NCBI RefSeq assembly: GCF_002355515.1
Contig: NZ_AP014809.1
Span: 3,744,501 to 3,808,500, forward strand
DNA length: 64,000 nt
DNA from: Methylorubrum populi
GTDB lineage: Bacteria; Pseudomonadota; Alphaproteobacteria; Rhizobiales; Beijerinckiaceae
Direction of reading: 5' to 3'
Shown: positions 1-10,035 of the stretch, piece after piece
How positions within the stretch are numbered: the first letter of the stretch is position 1
How the letters are laid out: each line of letters starts with the position of its first letter
Notes under the pieces: generated by a model
What the model saw: the letters and a program-made list of their open reading frames with translations, nothing else
What the model was told of the DNA's origin: nothing
The model's database searches: none
Program-made: the position numbers and the translations under genes

Positions 1-1079
<1,079 letters not shown>

Positions 1080-1439
1080 ATGCGATCTTCGATGAAGGTT
1101 TCCAACCGGACCGCTGCCGCCTGCCTCGCTACCGTCATCGGCGCCCTCGCGACGCTGCCCGCCCAGGCCCAGAGCGGCCAGGCCTCTTGGTACGGAAGCG
1201 GCCGGAAGACAGCGAACGGCGAGCGTTTCAACCCCAACGGATACACCGCCGCCCACCGCAGCCTGCCCTTCGGCACCCGTGTTCGCGTCACGAACCGCGC
1301 CAATGGCCGCTCCGTCGTGGTGCGGATCAACGACCGCGGCCCGTTCGTCGGCGGCCGGGTGATCGATCTGGCCCGCGGCTCCGCCCGCGCCATCGGCATG
1401 TCGGGCACCAGCTACGTCTCGCTCAACGTGGTGCGCTGA
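1080..1439 (+). CDS. rlpA: RlpA-like septal ring lytic transglycosylase, DPBB domain only
   Basis: Short secreted protein of 119 residues (115 from the alternative ATG at 1092). A signal peptide ends near LPAQAQS, followed directly by one double-psi beta-barrel domain with [16 protein letters not shown] and [11 protein letters not shown], which carry the conserved Glu and Asp of RlpA enzymes. RlpA proteins cleave denuded peptidoglycan strands at the septum. There is no C-terminal SPOR domain, so this is the minimal form. AAGGGA abuts the ATG at 1080 and sits 12 bases from the ATG at 1092, so the start is not settled. Confidence 0.85.
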   Translation: MRSSMKVSNRTAAACLATVIGALATLPAQAQSGQASWYGSGRKTANGERFNPNGYTAAHRSLPFGTRVRVTNRANGRSVVVRINDRGPFVGGRVIDLARGSARAIGMSGTSYVSLNVVR

Positions 1440-1597
1440 GGCCAGGCCCGGCGAAGCCCCTGACCCGGCGCTCGTTCTACGCTCCTCCACCGAGCGTTGC
1501 CGGGGAACCCACCCGTTCCCATAATTGTCTCATGAGATGACGTGCGGCCCGGATCATCGATCCGGGCCCGCGCTTTGAGGCGAGGAGAGGGATCGAG

Positions 1598-1915
1598 ATG
1601 GCGAAGCCGATGGTGGTCGAGATTCCGCATGAGCTCGGCCGCGACGAGGCCCGGCGGCGCATCGACGAAGGCACCACCCGCGTGCGCGAGGCGCTCGGCA
1701 AGAGCGGGATCGCCATCAACACCCTGAACTGGACCGGCGACCGCCTCGACTATTCGGTCACGGCCCTGGCCCAGACCGTCGACGGCCAGATCGATGTCGG
1801 CCAGGACGTGGTGCGCGTCGAGGTGCGCATGCCGCTGCTGCTCTCGATGTTCGCACAGAAGATCCAGAAGATCGTCGGCAAGGAGGGCAACAAGCTCCTC
1901 CTGCCCAAGAAGTAG
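1598..1915 (+). CDS. Polyhydroxyalkanoic acid system family protein
   Basis: Cytoplasmic protein of 105 residues resembling the PHA_gran_rgn family: an amphipathic helix with ELGRDEARRRIDEG, a central beta segment (DRLDYSVTALAQTVDGQIDVGQDVVRVEV) described here by its ends only, and a basic C-terminus ending LLLPKK. Family members occur in polyhydroxybutyrate-storing alphaproteobacteria, but a molecular role is not well established. A strong ribosome binding site (GAGGAGAGGG) precedes the ATG by about 6 bases. No PHA synthase or phasin gene lies in this window, so context does not help. Confidence 0.8.
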   Translation: MAKPMVVEIPHELGRDEARRRIDEGTTRVREALGKSGIAINTLNWTGDRLDYSVTALAQTVDGQIDVGQDVVRVEVRMPLLLSMFAQKIQKIVGKEGNKLLLPKK

Positions 1916-1990
1916 CGGGAACCCGCCCGCCCGCCTGCCGTTGGCCCGGACGACGGCGCGACGCACGCGCCGTCAGCGAGGTGCGCACGA

Positions 1991-2236
1991 ATGGCCAATC
2001 CCGGATCGATCCCGGATACCCCCACGCCCGGTCCCGAGATCCCGAGCAATCCCGGACCGGAGACGCCGGGCCCCGCCACGCCCGACGCGCCGCAGATCCC
2101 CGAGCCGGGCCCCGGCCCGGAGATCCCCGGCGGAACGCCCGCGGAGGCGCCGGGCACGATGCCGACCGAAATTCCGGTCGAGAGCCCCGGCATCCCCGAC
2201 TCGACGCCCACCGGCCCGGCCAACCCGACCGCCTGA
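1991..2236 (+). CDS. Pro/Gly-rich small protein of unknown function
   Basis: Predicted protein of 81 residues built almost wholly from Pro, Gly, Glu, Thr, Ala and Asp. It has irregular repeats of the type PGPEIPxNPGPETPGPxTP, no Cys, no aromatic residue, and no membrane segment or signal peptide. It should be intrinsically disordered. It lies in the gap between the PHA-system protein and the ABC-F gene on the same strand. I do not recognise a function. The repeat structure and the fit of the frame into an otherwise empty gap argue for a real gene; the biased composition leaves doubt. Confidence 0.5.
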   Translation: MANPGSIPDTPTPGPEIPSNPGPETPGPATPDAPQIPEPGPGPEIPGGTPAEAPGTMPTEIPVESPGIPDSTPTGPANPTA

Positions 2237-2286
2237 GGCCTCTCGCTTCCGTTGTTCCGGGCTGCGGCTGCTGCCATAAGCCCGGC

Positions 2287-4122
2287 ATGGCCGCTCCCCC
2301 ACTTCTCACCCTTCAGGACGTCGCGCTCACCTTCGGCGGCACGCCGCTGATCGAGCGGGCCGAGCTGACGATCGCGCCCGGCGAGCGCACCTGTCTCGTC
2401 GGCCGCAACGGCTCGGGCAAGTCGACCCTGATGCGGATCGCCGCGGGTCTGGTGGAACCGGACCGTGCCGTGCGCTTCGTCCAGCCCGGAACCACGATCC
2501 GCTACCTCGCGCAGGAGCCGGACTTTTCCGGCTTCGAGACTACGCAGGCCTTCGCGGAGGCCGGCCTCGCGCCGGGTGACGACCCGCACCGCGCCCGCTA
2601 CCTGCTCGAAAGCCTCGGCCTGAACGGCAGCGAGGATCCGCGCCGGCTGTCGGGCGGCGAGGCGCGCCGGACGGCGCTCGCCCAGGCACTGGCGCCCGAG
2701 CCCGACATCCTGCTCCTCGACGAGCCCACCAACCACCTCGACCTGCCGGCCATCGAGTGGCTGGAATCCGAGCTGAAGCGCACCCGCTCGGCCCTCGTCC
2801 TCATCAGCCACGACCGCCGCTTCCTCTCCGCCCTGTCGCGGGCGACCGTCTGGCTCGACCGCGGCGTGACCCGGCGGATCGAGCAGGGCTTCTCGAGCTT
2901 CGAGGCGTGGCGCGACGCCTTCTTCGAGGAGGAGGAGCGGGACAAACACAAGCTCGACCGCAAGATCGCCGACGAGGAGCATTGGCTGCGCTACGGCGTC
3001 ACCGCCCGGCGCAAGCGCAACGTGCGCCGCCTCGCCGACCTGCAGAACCTGCGCAAGCAGAGCCGCGAGCACCGCCGTCCGGTGGGGCAGGCGGTGCTGA
3101 CGGCGAGCGAGGGCGCGGCCTCGGGCACCCTGATCGCCGAAGCCAAACACGTCTCCAAGTCCTACGGCGAGCGCCGGATCGTCCACGACCTGACCCTGCG
3201 CGTGCTGCGCGGCGACCGGCTCGGCATCGTCGGCCCCAACGGGGCGGGCAAGACCACGCTGATCAACCTGCTGACCGGCGCGCTTGCCCCCGATTCGGGC
3301 GAGATGCGCCTCGGCACCGGCCTCAACATGGTGCATCTCGACCAGGCCCGCGCCGTCCTCGAACCGAGCGCCACGGTCACGGAGGTTCTGACCGGCGGGC
3401 GCGGCGACACCGTTACGGTGGGAGGGCGCAGCCGCCACGTGATCGGCTATCTCAAGGACTTCCTGTTCGCGCCCGAGCAGGCGCGCACGCCGGTGAGCGT
3501 GCTCTCCGGCGGCGAGCGCAACCGGCTGCTGATCGCCCGCGCCCTGGCCCAGCCCTCGAATCTGCTCGTCCTCGACGAGCCCACCAACGACCTCGACCTC
3601 GAAACCCTCGACCTCTTGCAGGAGATGCTCGGCGAATATGCCGGCACGCTGATTCTGGTGAGCCACGACCGCGACTTCCTCGACCGGGTGGCGGGCACCG
3701 TCCTGGTCAGCGAGGGGGAGGGGCGCTGGGTCGAGTATGCCGGCGGCTACACCGACATGCTCAGCCAGCGTGGGCGCGGCGTGGAGGCCCGGACGGAGGC
3801 CCGCGGCGACGGTTCGGACAAGGCCGGCCGCGAGCGTTCCGAGCCGCGGGAGAAGGCGCCGCGCGCCGAGGCGGGGCCGGCACGGACCAAGCTCGGCTTC
3901 AAGGAGCAGCACGAGTTGAAGACGCTTCCGACTCGCATGGCCGAGCTGGAAGCGGGAATCGCCAAGCTGCGCGAGATTCTGTCGGATCCGGGCCTGTACG
4001 GCCGTGATCCCGGACGCTTCCAGAAGGCGACCGCGATGCTCGGTGCCGCGGAGACCGAACTCGCCGCCGCCGAGGAGCGCTGGCTCACCCTGGAGATGCA
4101 GCGCGAGTCGCAGGGCGGCTGA
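2287..4122 (+). CDS. uup: ABC-F family ATPase, Uup-like
   Basis: Soluble tandem-ATPase protein of 611 residues without membrane segments. The first Walker A is GRNGSGKST (residues 39-47), followed by LSGGEARR and LLLDEPTNHLD; the second domain has GPNGAGKTT, LSGGERNR and LVLDEPTNDLD. The linker between the domains is Arg-rich. After residue 500 come a charged spacer and a coiled-coil C-terminus (HELKTLPTRMAELEAGIAKL) as in Uup. ABC-F proteins act on ribosomes or on DNA transactions rather than in transport. The ATG at 2287 (MAAPPLLTLQ) is chosen because residues further upstream are shadow sequence. Confidence 0.92.
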   Translation: MAAPPLLTLQDVALTFGGTPLIERAELTIAPGERTCLVGRNGSGKSTLMRIAAGLVEPDRAVRFVQPGTTIRYLAQEPDFSGFETTQAFAEAGLAPGDDPHRARYLLESLGLNGSEDPRRLSGGEARRTALAQALAPEPDILLLDEPTNHLDLPAIEWLESELKRTRSALVLISHDRRFLSALSRATVWLDRGVTRRIEQGFSSFEAWRDAFFEEEERDKHKLDRKIADEEHWLRYGVTARRKRNVRRLADLQNLRKQSREHRRPVGQAVLTASEGAASGTLIAEAKHVSKSYGERRIVHDLTLRVLRGDRLGIVGPNGAGKTTLINLLTGALAPDSGEMRLGTGLNMVHLDQARAVLEPSATVTEVLTGGRGDTVTVGGRSRHVIGYLKDFLFAPEQARTPVSVLSGGERNRLLIARALAQPSNLLVLDEPTNDLDLETLDLLQEMLGEYAGTLILVSHDRDFLDRVAGTVLVSEGEGRWVEYAGGYTDMLSQRGRGVEARTEARGDGSDKAGRERSEPREKAPRAEAGPARTKLGFKEQHELKTLPTRMAELEAGIAKLREILSDPGLYGRDPGRFQKATAMLGAAETELAAAEERWLTLEMQRESQGG

Positions 4123-4484
4123 CCGCCGCCGCTCCCCCCCCCTCATCAGTCCCGCCGCGCCGTGCCTCAGATCATCCGTCGCCCTCACCTTGAAAGCGGG
4201 GAAAAGTTGATGGCCGGGCAGGGATTAAGTTGCGATGCTGCAACAGACGGCAGCGAAGCCTCTTTGTGACACCTCCAAGACAGCTAAGCCTGTTGCCCGT
4301 ACGGCAACGCTCGACCATGGTGCCGCTGCGGACGGGATAACCCCGCTGCGGCTTGGCCAACACCCGATTGGGAAGGCCCAAGCTCCAAGGGAAACAAGGA
4401 CTGGCCAGCTCGACTTCGGTGTGGGGCACCCGGCCAAAACAGAAGTCCGATCCCATGGGTCTCGAAACTTCTGGAGGGTTTACC
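4123..4484. other. Long leader/promoter region of the porin gene
   Basis: No gene is seen in 362 bases. Contents: a run of nine C (4134-4142), a hairpin (GTTGCC 4292-4297, GGCAAC 4303-4308), a 9-base direct repeat CCGCTGCGG around 4323-4351, and CTGGAGGG just before the porin ATG. A long structured leader would suit a very highly expressed outer-membrane protein; that is inference. Confidence 0.4.
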
Positions 4485-6143
4485 ATGAAGCTCGTCAAGA
4501 GCCTTCTCCTTGGATCGGCAGCGGGGCTGACCATCGTGGGTGGGGCTCAGGCCGCCGACCTGCCGGTGAAGAAGGCCGTTCCGATCGAGTACGTCCGGGT
4601 CTGCTCCGCCTACGGCGCCGGCTTCTTCTACATCCCCGGCACCGATACCTGCCTGCGTGTCTCCGGCCGCGCCCGCGCCGAGTACGGCTATATCGGCAGC
4701 GACAGCCGCCGGGTCACCGGTGGTGGCGATCTCTCGGGCTTCACCGGCCTTGCCCGCTTCAACCTCGACGCCCGCACCCAGACCAGCTACGGCACCCTGC
4801 GCGCCTTCCTGCGTCTCGACGCGGCGAGCCGCACCGGCCACACCAAGCTCTCCTCGGGCACGAACCTGCGCGGCGGCTACGCCTTCTCCGGCACCGGCCA
4901 GGACGCCTTCGGCCGCATCCAGAACTTCATCAACGTCGATAAGGCGTTCATCCAGTTCGCGGGCCTGACCGCCGGTCGCGCCTCCTCGTTCTACGACTTC
5001 TACGCCGCCGATTACGAGATCATCGGCTCGTCGCTCGGCTCCAACATGCCGTCGACCAACCTGCTCGCCTACACGCAGAAGTTCGGCGACGGCTGGACCG
5101 CCACGATCTCGATGGAAGACCCGAACTACCGTAAGAACCCGCTCTTCACGAACGCGGTTCCTGCCGCTGGCGCCGCCGCTGGCACGGGTGCTCTCTCGAC
5201 GGTGCTCACCACCGCGCCGACGCCGATCATCCTCGGCACCGATGCCCTGGGCAACGCCACCTCGGTCGCCTTCATCGACGCCGTGCAGCGCTCGCGCCTG
5301 CCCGACTTCGTCGGCTCGCTGCGCTACGACGCTCCGTGGGGCTCGGCCCAGCTCTCCGCCGCCGTGCGCGAGATCAACGTGGGCGGCTTCCTCGCATCCG
5401 TCGGCGTCCCCGGCGGCAGCGCTGCCGCCGCCCAATCTCTCCTGGCGGCCCGTGGCCTCGGCGACGGCGTGAAGACCGAGTACGGCTGGGCGGTTCAGGG
5501 CGGCGTGAAGTTCAACCTGCCCTTCATCGCTCCGGGCGATGGCCTCTACCTCCAGGGTTCGTACGGTGAGGGCACCTCGTTCTACACCGGCATCAACCGC
5601 TTCACCGCCGGTTACCTCGCCAACGCCTCGGTCTATGCCGGCAACCCGTTCAACCAGTACCTCGCCGACGCGGTCGTGAACCCGCTGTCGGGCCGCATCG
5701 AGCTGTCCAGCAGCTTCACGGCGGTGGCCTCGTACCTCCACTACTGGTCGCCGGAGTGGCGCTCGGCCTTCTACGCCAGCTACGGCGAGATCTGGTTCCC
5801 GACGGGTGCCCGTCAGGCCACCAGCCAGGCGAACGCTCTGGTCAACAGCGGCAACACCGTCGCTCCGGGCTCCTACCTCACCAACCCGGTCGGTTACGCC
5901 ACCAGCCAATCGCTGCGCGACACCTACCAGATCGTCACCGGCGCGAGCCTGATCTGGTCGCCGGTCAAGGATCTCGATATCGGTATCGAGGGCCAGTACA
6001 TCCGGACGGGCGTCAAGAGCGGTCGCGTCGCCGATCAGGACAAGGGCGGCTTCATTGGCAGCGGTAACGCCCAAGTCCCGACCCGCACCGTCAGCAGCGA
6101 AGACGTGTTCCAGGCCCGCTTCCGCGTGCAGCGCGACTTCTAA
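4485..6143 (+). CDS. Outer-membrane porin, Porin_2 family
   Basis: General-diffusion porin of 552 residues. A signal peptide (MKLVKSLLLGSAAG...GGAQA) is followed by the family N-terminus ADLPVKK and the paired-Cys segment VCSAYGAGFFYIPGTDTCL. The body alternates aromatic beta-strands with Gly/Asn/Ser loops and ends with Phe (FRVQRDF), as needed for barrel assembly. One loop near residues 225-250 is an Ala/Thr-rich low-complexity insert (PAAGAAAGTGALS). Codon use is strongly biased, the ribosome binding site CTGGAGGG is good, and a strong terminator follows, which fits a major membrane protein transcribed alone. Confidence 0.93.
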   Translation: MKLVKSLLLGSAAGLTIVGGAQAADLPVKKAVPIEYVRVCSAYGAGFFYIPGTDTCLRVSGRARAEYGYIGSDSRRVTGGGDLSGFTGLARFNLDARTQTSYGTLRAFLRLDAASRTGHTKLSSGTNLRGGYAFSGTGQDAFGRIQNFINVDKAFIQFAGLTAGRASSFYDFYAADYEIIGSSLGSNMPSTNLLAYTQKFGDGWTATISMEDPNYRKNPLFTNAVPAAGAAAGTGALSTVLTTAPTPIILGTDALGNATSVAFIDAVQRSRLPDFVGSLRYDAPWGSAQLSAAVREINVGGFLASVGVPGGSAAAAQSLLAARGLGDGVKTEYGWAVQGGVKFNLPFIAPGDGLYLQGSYGEGTSFYTGINRFTAGYLANASVYAGNPFNQYLADAVVNPLSGRIELSSSFTAVASYLHYWSPEWRSAFYASYGEIWFPTGARQATSQANALVNSGNTVAPGSYLTNPVGYATSQSLRDTYQIVTGASLIWSPVKDLDIGIEGQYIRTGVKSGRVADQDKGGFIGSGNAQVPTRTVSSEDVFQARFRVQRDF

Positions 6144-6153
6144 AGTCGAACCT

Positions 6154-6178
6154 GCGGCAGGCCCCGAGGGCCTGCCGC
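6154..6178 (+). repeat. Perfect inverted repeat after the porin gene
   Basis: GCGGCAGGCCC and its complement GGGCCTGCCGC are separated by three bases, eleven bases after the porin stop. No T tract follows. It may protect the 3' end of the mRNA or act jointly with the terminator 53 bases downstream. Confidence 0.6.
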
Positions 6179-6230
6179 CTGAAAAGGTCGGCCTTCCAGG
6201 TTGGGGGGCCGCACGGGAAAAACCTCCAGA

Positions 6231-6256
6231 CCCCGGCTTCGCGGCCGGGGTTTTTT
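6231..6256 (+). terminator. Intrinsic terminator of the porin gene
   Basis: CCCCGGC, a six-base loop TTCGCG, GCCGGGG, then six T. This is a textbook rho-independent terminator on the plus strand. Confidence 0.85.
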
Positions 6257-6390
6257 CATGCCCTGCGACGAGCCGGGACCGACATAAGGACCGGGAGGCC
6301 GCCGAGGCGATTGGGAGCCCGTGGCCTTCAAAGCGCCCCGATGACCGTGTCTTCTGACCGCCATCGCCGGCCGCCGAGGAGGTCGAGCCC

Positions 6391-8400
6391 ATGTCCGCGC
6401 CTTCGCTCCCGCCGTCACCCCAGTCGCACAGCGTGCCGTCGCGGTCGCGCTGGGTCCGCGCCGGCTGGTTCGCCGGCCTTCCGATTCTCCTGCTGGTCGC
6501 CGCAGCGGCCGCCTATCTCGGCCTGTCGCGTATCACGGCGGAGCTGGAGCGGCAGGCGTCCGAGATCGCCGCTGCGACCGGGGAGGGGCAGCCCGAGCCC
6601 TGGCTGCGGGTCTCGGTGTCGGGACGCGACCTGACCGCGTCCGGCGAGGCGCCGGAGGCCTCGCAGCGCGAGGCGGCCCTCGGTCGGCTCGCCGCGCTCG
6701 AGGGCGTCCGCCGCCTCACCGATCGGACGGGCGTGATCGAGGAGGTCTCCCCCTTCGTCTGGTCGGTGGAGCGTCCGGCCGCCGGCCGGATCGAGGCCAA
6801 GGGCAGCCGCCCGGCCGAGGTCGGCGCCTTCGAGCTGGCGCAGCGCCTGAAGCCTGCGCTGCCGCGCGACGCCACCCTGAGCGACCGCGCCCGCGCCGCA
6901 CGGGGCGCGCCGCGCGACTTTCCCGACGCGGCGGCCTTCGCCGTGGAGCGGCTTCAGGATCTCACCACCGGCGCCGTCGCCACGCTCAACGACACCGTCA
7001 TCTCGATTCGCGGTGAGGCGGCGAGCCTTGCCGCCTATGACGCCCTGCGCACCGCACTGGCCACACCGCCGCAGGGCTACACCCTCGGCACGGTCGAGAT
7101 CACGCCGCCGGTCGTCGCGGATTTCCGCTTCGGCGTCACCCGCCGGCCGGACGGCAGCCTCGAACTGAACGGCCACGTCGCCTCGGAGAGTGCCCGCGAA
7201 GAGATCCGTGCCGCCGCCGCGGACGCGGCCGAAGGGGCGGCGATCGATGACCGGCTGCGCGACGCCCGCGGTCTGCCGCAGGGCGTCGACGGGCCGGCCC
7301 TCGTCCGCTTCGTCCTCAAGCTCGCGGGATTGCTGCACGAGGGACGCGTCAGCTTCGAGGGCGCGGCCGTCTCGGTCGAGGGCAATGCCCTGGATGCGGG
7401 AGCAATCGCCGAGGCGGAGACGCTGATGCGCGAGGCCCGTCCGGCCGCTATCGCCGCGGGCCGCGTGGCGCTCACCGCCCGTCCCATCGTCCCTTATGTC
7501 CTGCGCATCCGCCGCGGCGCCGACAGCGTCACGGTCAGCGGCCACCTGCCGGATCAGGCGACCCGCGAGGCGCTGCTGGCCCGGCTCAACCCGCGCTTCT
7601 TCCGCGAATCGATCCACGACCGAACCCGTCTGGCCGACGGCGCTCCGGCCGGTCTGGCCGCAGCGCTCGCGGCGGCCGTCGATCCGCTCTCGACGCTGGC
7701 GAGCGGCGAGCTGACGATCACCGGCACCGAACTCCGCCTGACCGGCACCAGCCTCTATCCCGAAAGCGCCGGTCGCCTCGGCCGGGCGCTGCCGCAGGCG
7801 CTGCCGGCCGGTTGGAGCGCGACGGTCGCGATCGCATCCGACGAGGCGCCGGCCGTGACCGCCGATTCGAGCGCCTGCGGACAGCGCCTGTCGGAGCGCA
7901 CCGCCGGCCATCCCCTGCGCTTCGCTCCGGGCAGCACGGCGCTCGCGCCCGAGTTCTATCCGGTCCTCGACGCGGTGGCGGCCCTGGCCCGTGCCTGCCC
8001 GGGCGAGCGGATCGAGGTCGTGGGCCATCTCGACCCGGCCGGAGCGAAGCCCGAGACGCCGGCCGATCCGGTGGCCGACGAGGCCGCGAAGGAGACGGCG
8101 CCCAAGCCGGCCAAGGCCAATGCGAAGGCGGAGCCGAAGAAGGACGCGAAATCCGCCAAGGCCAGCAAGGGCAAGGCGGAGCCGAAGGAGGCGGCCAAGC
8201 CCGAATCGAAGCCCGAACCGAAGGCGGAGAAGACCGAGGGCGAGCGGGCGGATGCGGGCGCCGACCTCGCGCGGGCGCGGGCGCTCGCGGTGGTGGAGTA
8301 CCTGCAGAAGGCCGGCGTGCCGCTGGAGCGCGCCGCCGCGCCGACGGGCGTCGCGCCCCTCTCCGACCGGCAGGGAATCGGCCTCAGCCTGCGCTCGTGA
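6391..8400 (+). CDS. OmpA-family envelope protein with three internal repeats and a split OmpA domain
   Basis: Protein of 669 residues: Ser/Pro-rich N-terminus, one membrane segment (residues 25-45), then three related blocks of about 110-120 residues starting near 122, 245 and 368, each opening with an FVWSV / FRFGV / YVLRI-type strand. These resemble the BON-like repeats of OmpATb/ArfA-type proteins. The C-terminal OmpA domain begins near residue 500 (LRFAPGSTAL, then VVGHLDPAG) but is interrupted by about 68 Lys/Ala/Pro/Glu-rich residues (552-620) before DLARARALAVVEYL. The role is presumably peptidoglycan contact. The stop overlaps the next gene's GTG. Confidence 0.8.
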   Translation: MSAPSLPPSPQSHSVPSRSRWVRAGWFAGLPILLLVAAAAAYLGLSRITAELERQASEIAAATGEGQPEPWLRVSVSGRDLTASGEAPEASQREAALGRLAALEGVRRLTDRTGVIEEVSPFVWSVERPAAGRIEAKGSRPAEVGAFELAQRLKPALPRDATLSDRARAARGAPRDFPDAAAFAVERLQDLTTGAVATLNDTVISIRGEAASLAAYDALRTALATPPQGYTLGTVEITPPVVADFRFGVTRRPDGSLELNGHVASESAREEIRAAAADAAEGAAIDDRLRDARGLPQGVDGPALVRFVLKLAGLLHEGRVSFEGAAVSVEGNALDAGAIAEAETLMREARPAAIAAGRVALTARPIVPYVLRIRRGADSVTVSGHLPDQATREALLARLNPRFFRESIHDRTRLADGAPAGLAAALAAAVDPLSTLASGELTITGTELRLTGTSLYPESAGRLGRALPQALPAGWSATVAIASDEAPAVTADSSACGQRLSERTAGHPLRFAPGSTALAPEFYPVLDAVAALARACPGERIEVVGHLDPAGAKPETPADPVADEAAKETAPKPAKANAKAEPKKDAKSAKASKGKAEPKEAAKPESKPEPKAEKTEGERADAGADLARARALAVVEYLQKAGVPLERAAAPTGVAPLSDRQGIGLSLRS

Positions 8401-8678
8401 CCCTGCTCGTCTCCTCGCTCTGGCCGGCCTTGGCGGCGGCGCTGGTGCTCGGTCTCGTCGTCGGCGCCCTGACCGGTCTTCCGCGACGCGGGCTCGCCCT
8501 GGCGGCGGCCGGTCTTCTCCTCGCCGGTTTCGCCGTCCTGACCGGTCTGGCGGCGCTGCGAACGGCGCCCGGCGAACCCGGGCTGTGGGTCGAAACGGCC
8601 GCGCTGGTGCTAGGAGCCTACCTCGCGGGCTGCGCCCTGGGCGGGCTCGGCCGCGCCCTGTCCGGCCGTCCGCTCTGA
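8397..8678 (+). CDS. Small membrane protein translationally coupled to the OmpA-type gene
   Basis: Predicted 93-residue protein from a GTG whose last two bases are the first two of the upstream TGA (GTGA overlap). It has three hydrophobic segments (residues 5-22, 30-50 and 64-85) with short Arg-containing turns and no recognisable domain. The coupling suggests co-production with the OmpA-family protein. Its last 69 bases overlap the 3' end of the cyclase gene on the opposite strand. I do not recognise a family. Confidence 0.65.
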   Translation: MTLLVSSLWPALAAALVLGLVVGALTGLPRRGLALAAAGLLLAGFAVLTGLAALRTAPGEPGLWVETAALVLGAYLAGCALGGLGRALSGRPL

Positions 8679-9896
8679 GGAGCCAGCGGCCTCCGCCGCC
8701 AGCCCCCAGATCCGCTGCTTGCGCCCGACACCGCGTAGGGCGAATTCTCCGACCGGAACCAGGGCGGCGGAGCAGCGCCGAGCAAAGGCATCCGAGAGGA
8801 GCAGCGGGCGCTCGAGTTCGTCGCAGAGCCGTTCGATCCGGCTCGCCTCGTTGACCGCGCGTCCGATCACCGTGAAATCGAGGCGCCGGTCGGTACCGAC
8901 ATTGCCGGACACCACGCGCCCGTAATGAAGCACGATGTCGGCCTCCAGGGGCGGCAGGCCGTCGCGGTGACGGGACGCGTTCAGACCGGCGTTGCGCGCC
9001 AGCGCCTCCCGTGCCGCGTCGAGCGCGCCGGCGCAGGCCGGGCAGGCGAGGGCGTCCGGCTCGGCCACGGGAAAGACGGCGAGGAAGCCGTCACCGAGGA
9101 ACTTCGAAATCTCCCCGCCATGGCGCTGCACCGGCTCGCCGAGGGCATCGAAATGCTCGTCGAGCCAGCCCACGACTTTCAGGGGATCGTCGCGATCCGC
9201 CACCGCCGTGAAGCCGCGCAGATCCGCGAGGAGAATCGCGGCGTGAACGACCGTGCTCTGCCCGCGCCGCATCTCGCCCGCGAGCACCCGCGCGCCGGTC
9301 GCCGGCCCGAGATAGGTTCCGAGCATCTCGCGCATGGTGTGCGACAAGCTCAGCTTCGCCGTGACCAGGGCGATCACCGGAACGAGCCCGGCAATCACCG
9401 CCTGCTCCGCCTCGGTGAAACCGCCGGGACGGTCCGTGGCAAACGAGATGGCGACGCCCTCCATGGCACTGCCGGGGGCGAAGGCGGCGGCGTGGAGCAG
9501 GTAATCGGTAGCCCCCGCCTGCTTCAGCTCGCCCAGGAGCGGAAGGTCGGGCCACCCGCCCGAACGATCGAGCCGCCAGCGGATGTAGGCCAGGTCGTTC
9601 GCCCGCAGCCAGCCCACGGGGCTGCGGAAGAACGTGTCCTCGCCCTCCGGCCCGTGCACGGTAGGGAAGAACGCCATGCCCTGTCCGCGCCGCCACGCGA
9701 GGCTCACCCCACGGAAGACGGGATCGATGACCGGCACCGCGAGGCTGAGGCGCCAGAGCGGGAGCCCGGCGGCGACCAGCGCCTCGCAGAATTCCGTGAT
9801 GATGGCTTCCCCGTCATCCGACTCAGCTGCCCGCGCGATGAGGCGGGCTTCGATGCCGCGGACGGCAGAGTCGAAGATCGGATCCGTGATGGGCAT
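8610..9896 (-). CDS. Class III adenylate cyclase with N-terminal sensory region
   Basis: Protein of 428 residues. Residues 1-200 form a GAF-like or Rhizobiales-type regulatory region. The catalytic domain runs from about 215 to 390: LLADLRGF with metal Asp225, KFLGDGF with Asp269, Lys265 and Asp340 as the ATP-selecting pair (GEISKFLGDG, DFTVIGRA), and the transition-state Asn349 and Arg353 in GRAVNEASRIE. All catalytic residues appear intact, so cAMP synthesis is likely. No membrane segments are seen. The C-terminal 35 residues are Ala/Gly/Glu-rich and lie in DNA that also encodes the end of the convergent small membrane protein. Confidence 0.88.
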   Translation of the reverse strand: MPITDPIFDSAVRGIEARLIARAAESDDGEAIITEFCEALVAAGLPLWRLSLAVPVIDPVFRGVSLAWRRGQGMAFFPTVHGPEGEDTFFRSPVGWLRANDLAYIRWRLDRSGGWPDLPLLGELKQAGATDYLLHAAAFAPGSAMEGVAISFATDRPGGFTEAEQAVIAGLVPVIALVTAKLSLSHTMREMLGTYLGPATGARVLAGEMRRGQSTVVHAAILLADLRGFTAVADRDDPLKVVGWLDEHFDALGEPVQRHGGEISKFLGDGFLAVFPVAEPDALACPACAGALDAAREALARNAGLNASRHRDGLPPLEADIVLHYGRVVSGNVGTDRRLDFTVIGRAVNEASRIERLCDELERPLLLSDAFARRCSAALVPVGEFALRGVGRKQRIWGLAAEAAGSSERTAGQGAAEPAQGAAREVGS

Positions 9897-10035
9897 GGCC
9901 GATCAACTCTATCGATGCTCGCGCCGCGATCCAAAAGCCTCGGAAGGCTCTGCCTGTGGGAAATCGATCGCTCGGCCGCCTTGCTCGGACGGGCCGAACC
10001 CTTCAACCGTGCCGCAGGATTCCGGGAACACCGAC

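Noticed and set aside
4134..4142. Run of nine C as a phase-variation tract for the porin
   Set aside because: It lies about 340 bases before the start and in no reading frame; no promoter spacing effect could be shown.
1750..4188. A minus-strand open frame of over 800 codons across the ABC-F gene
   Set aside because: The product is Arg/Gly/Ala/Leu-rich without any motif, and it lies antisense to a clear ATPase. Long antisense frames are expected at this GC content.
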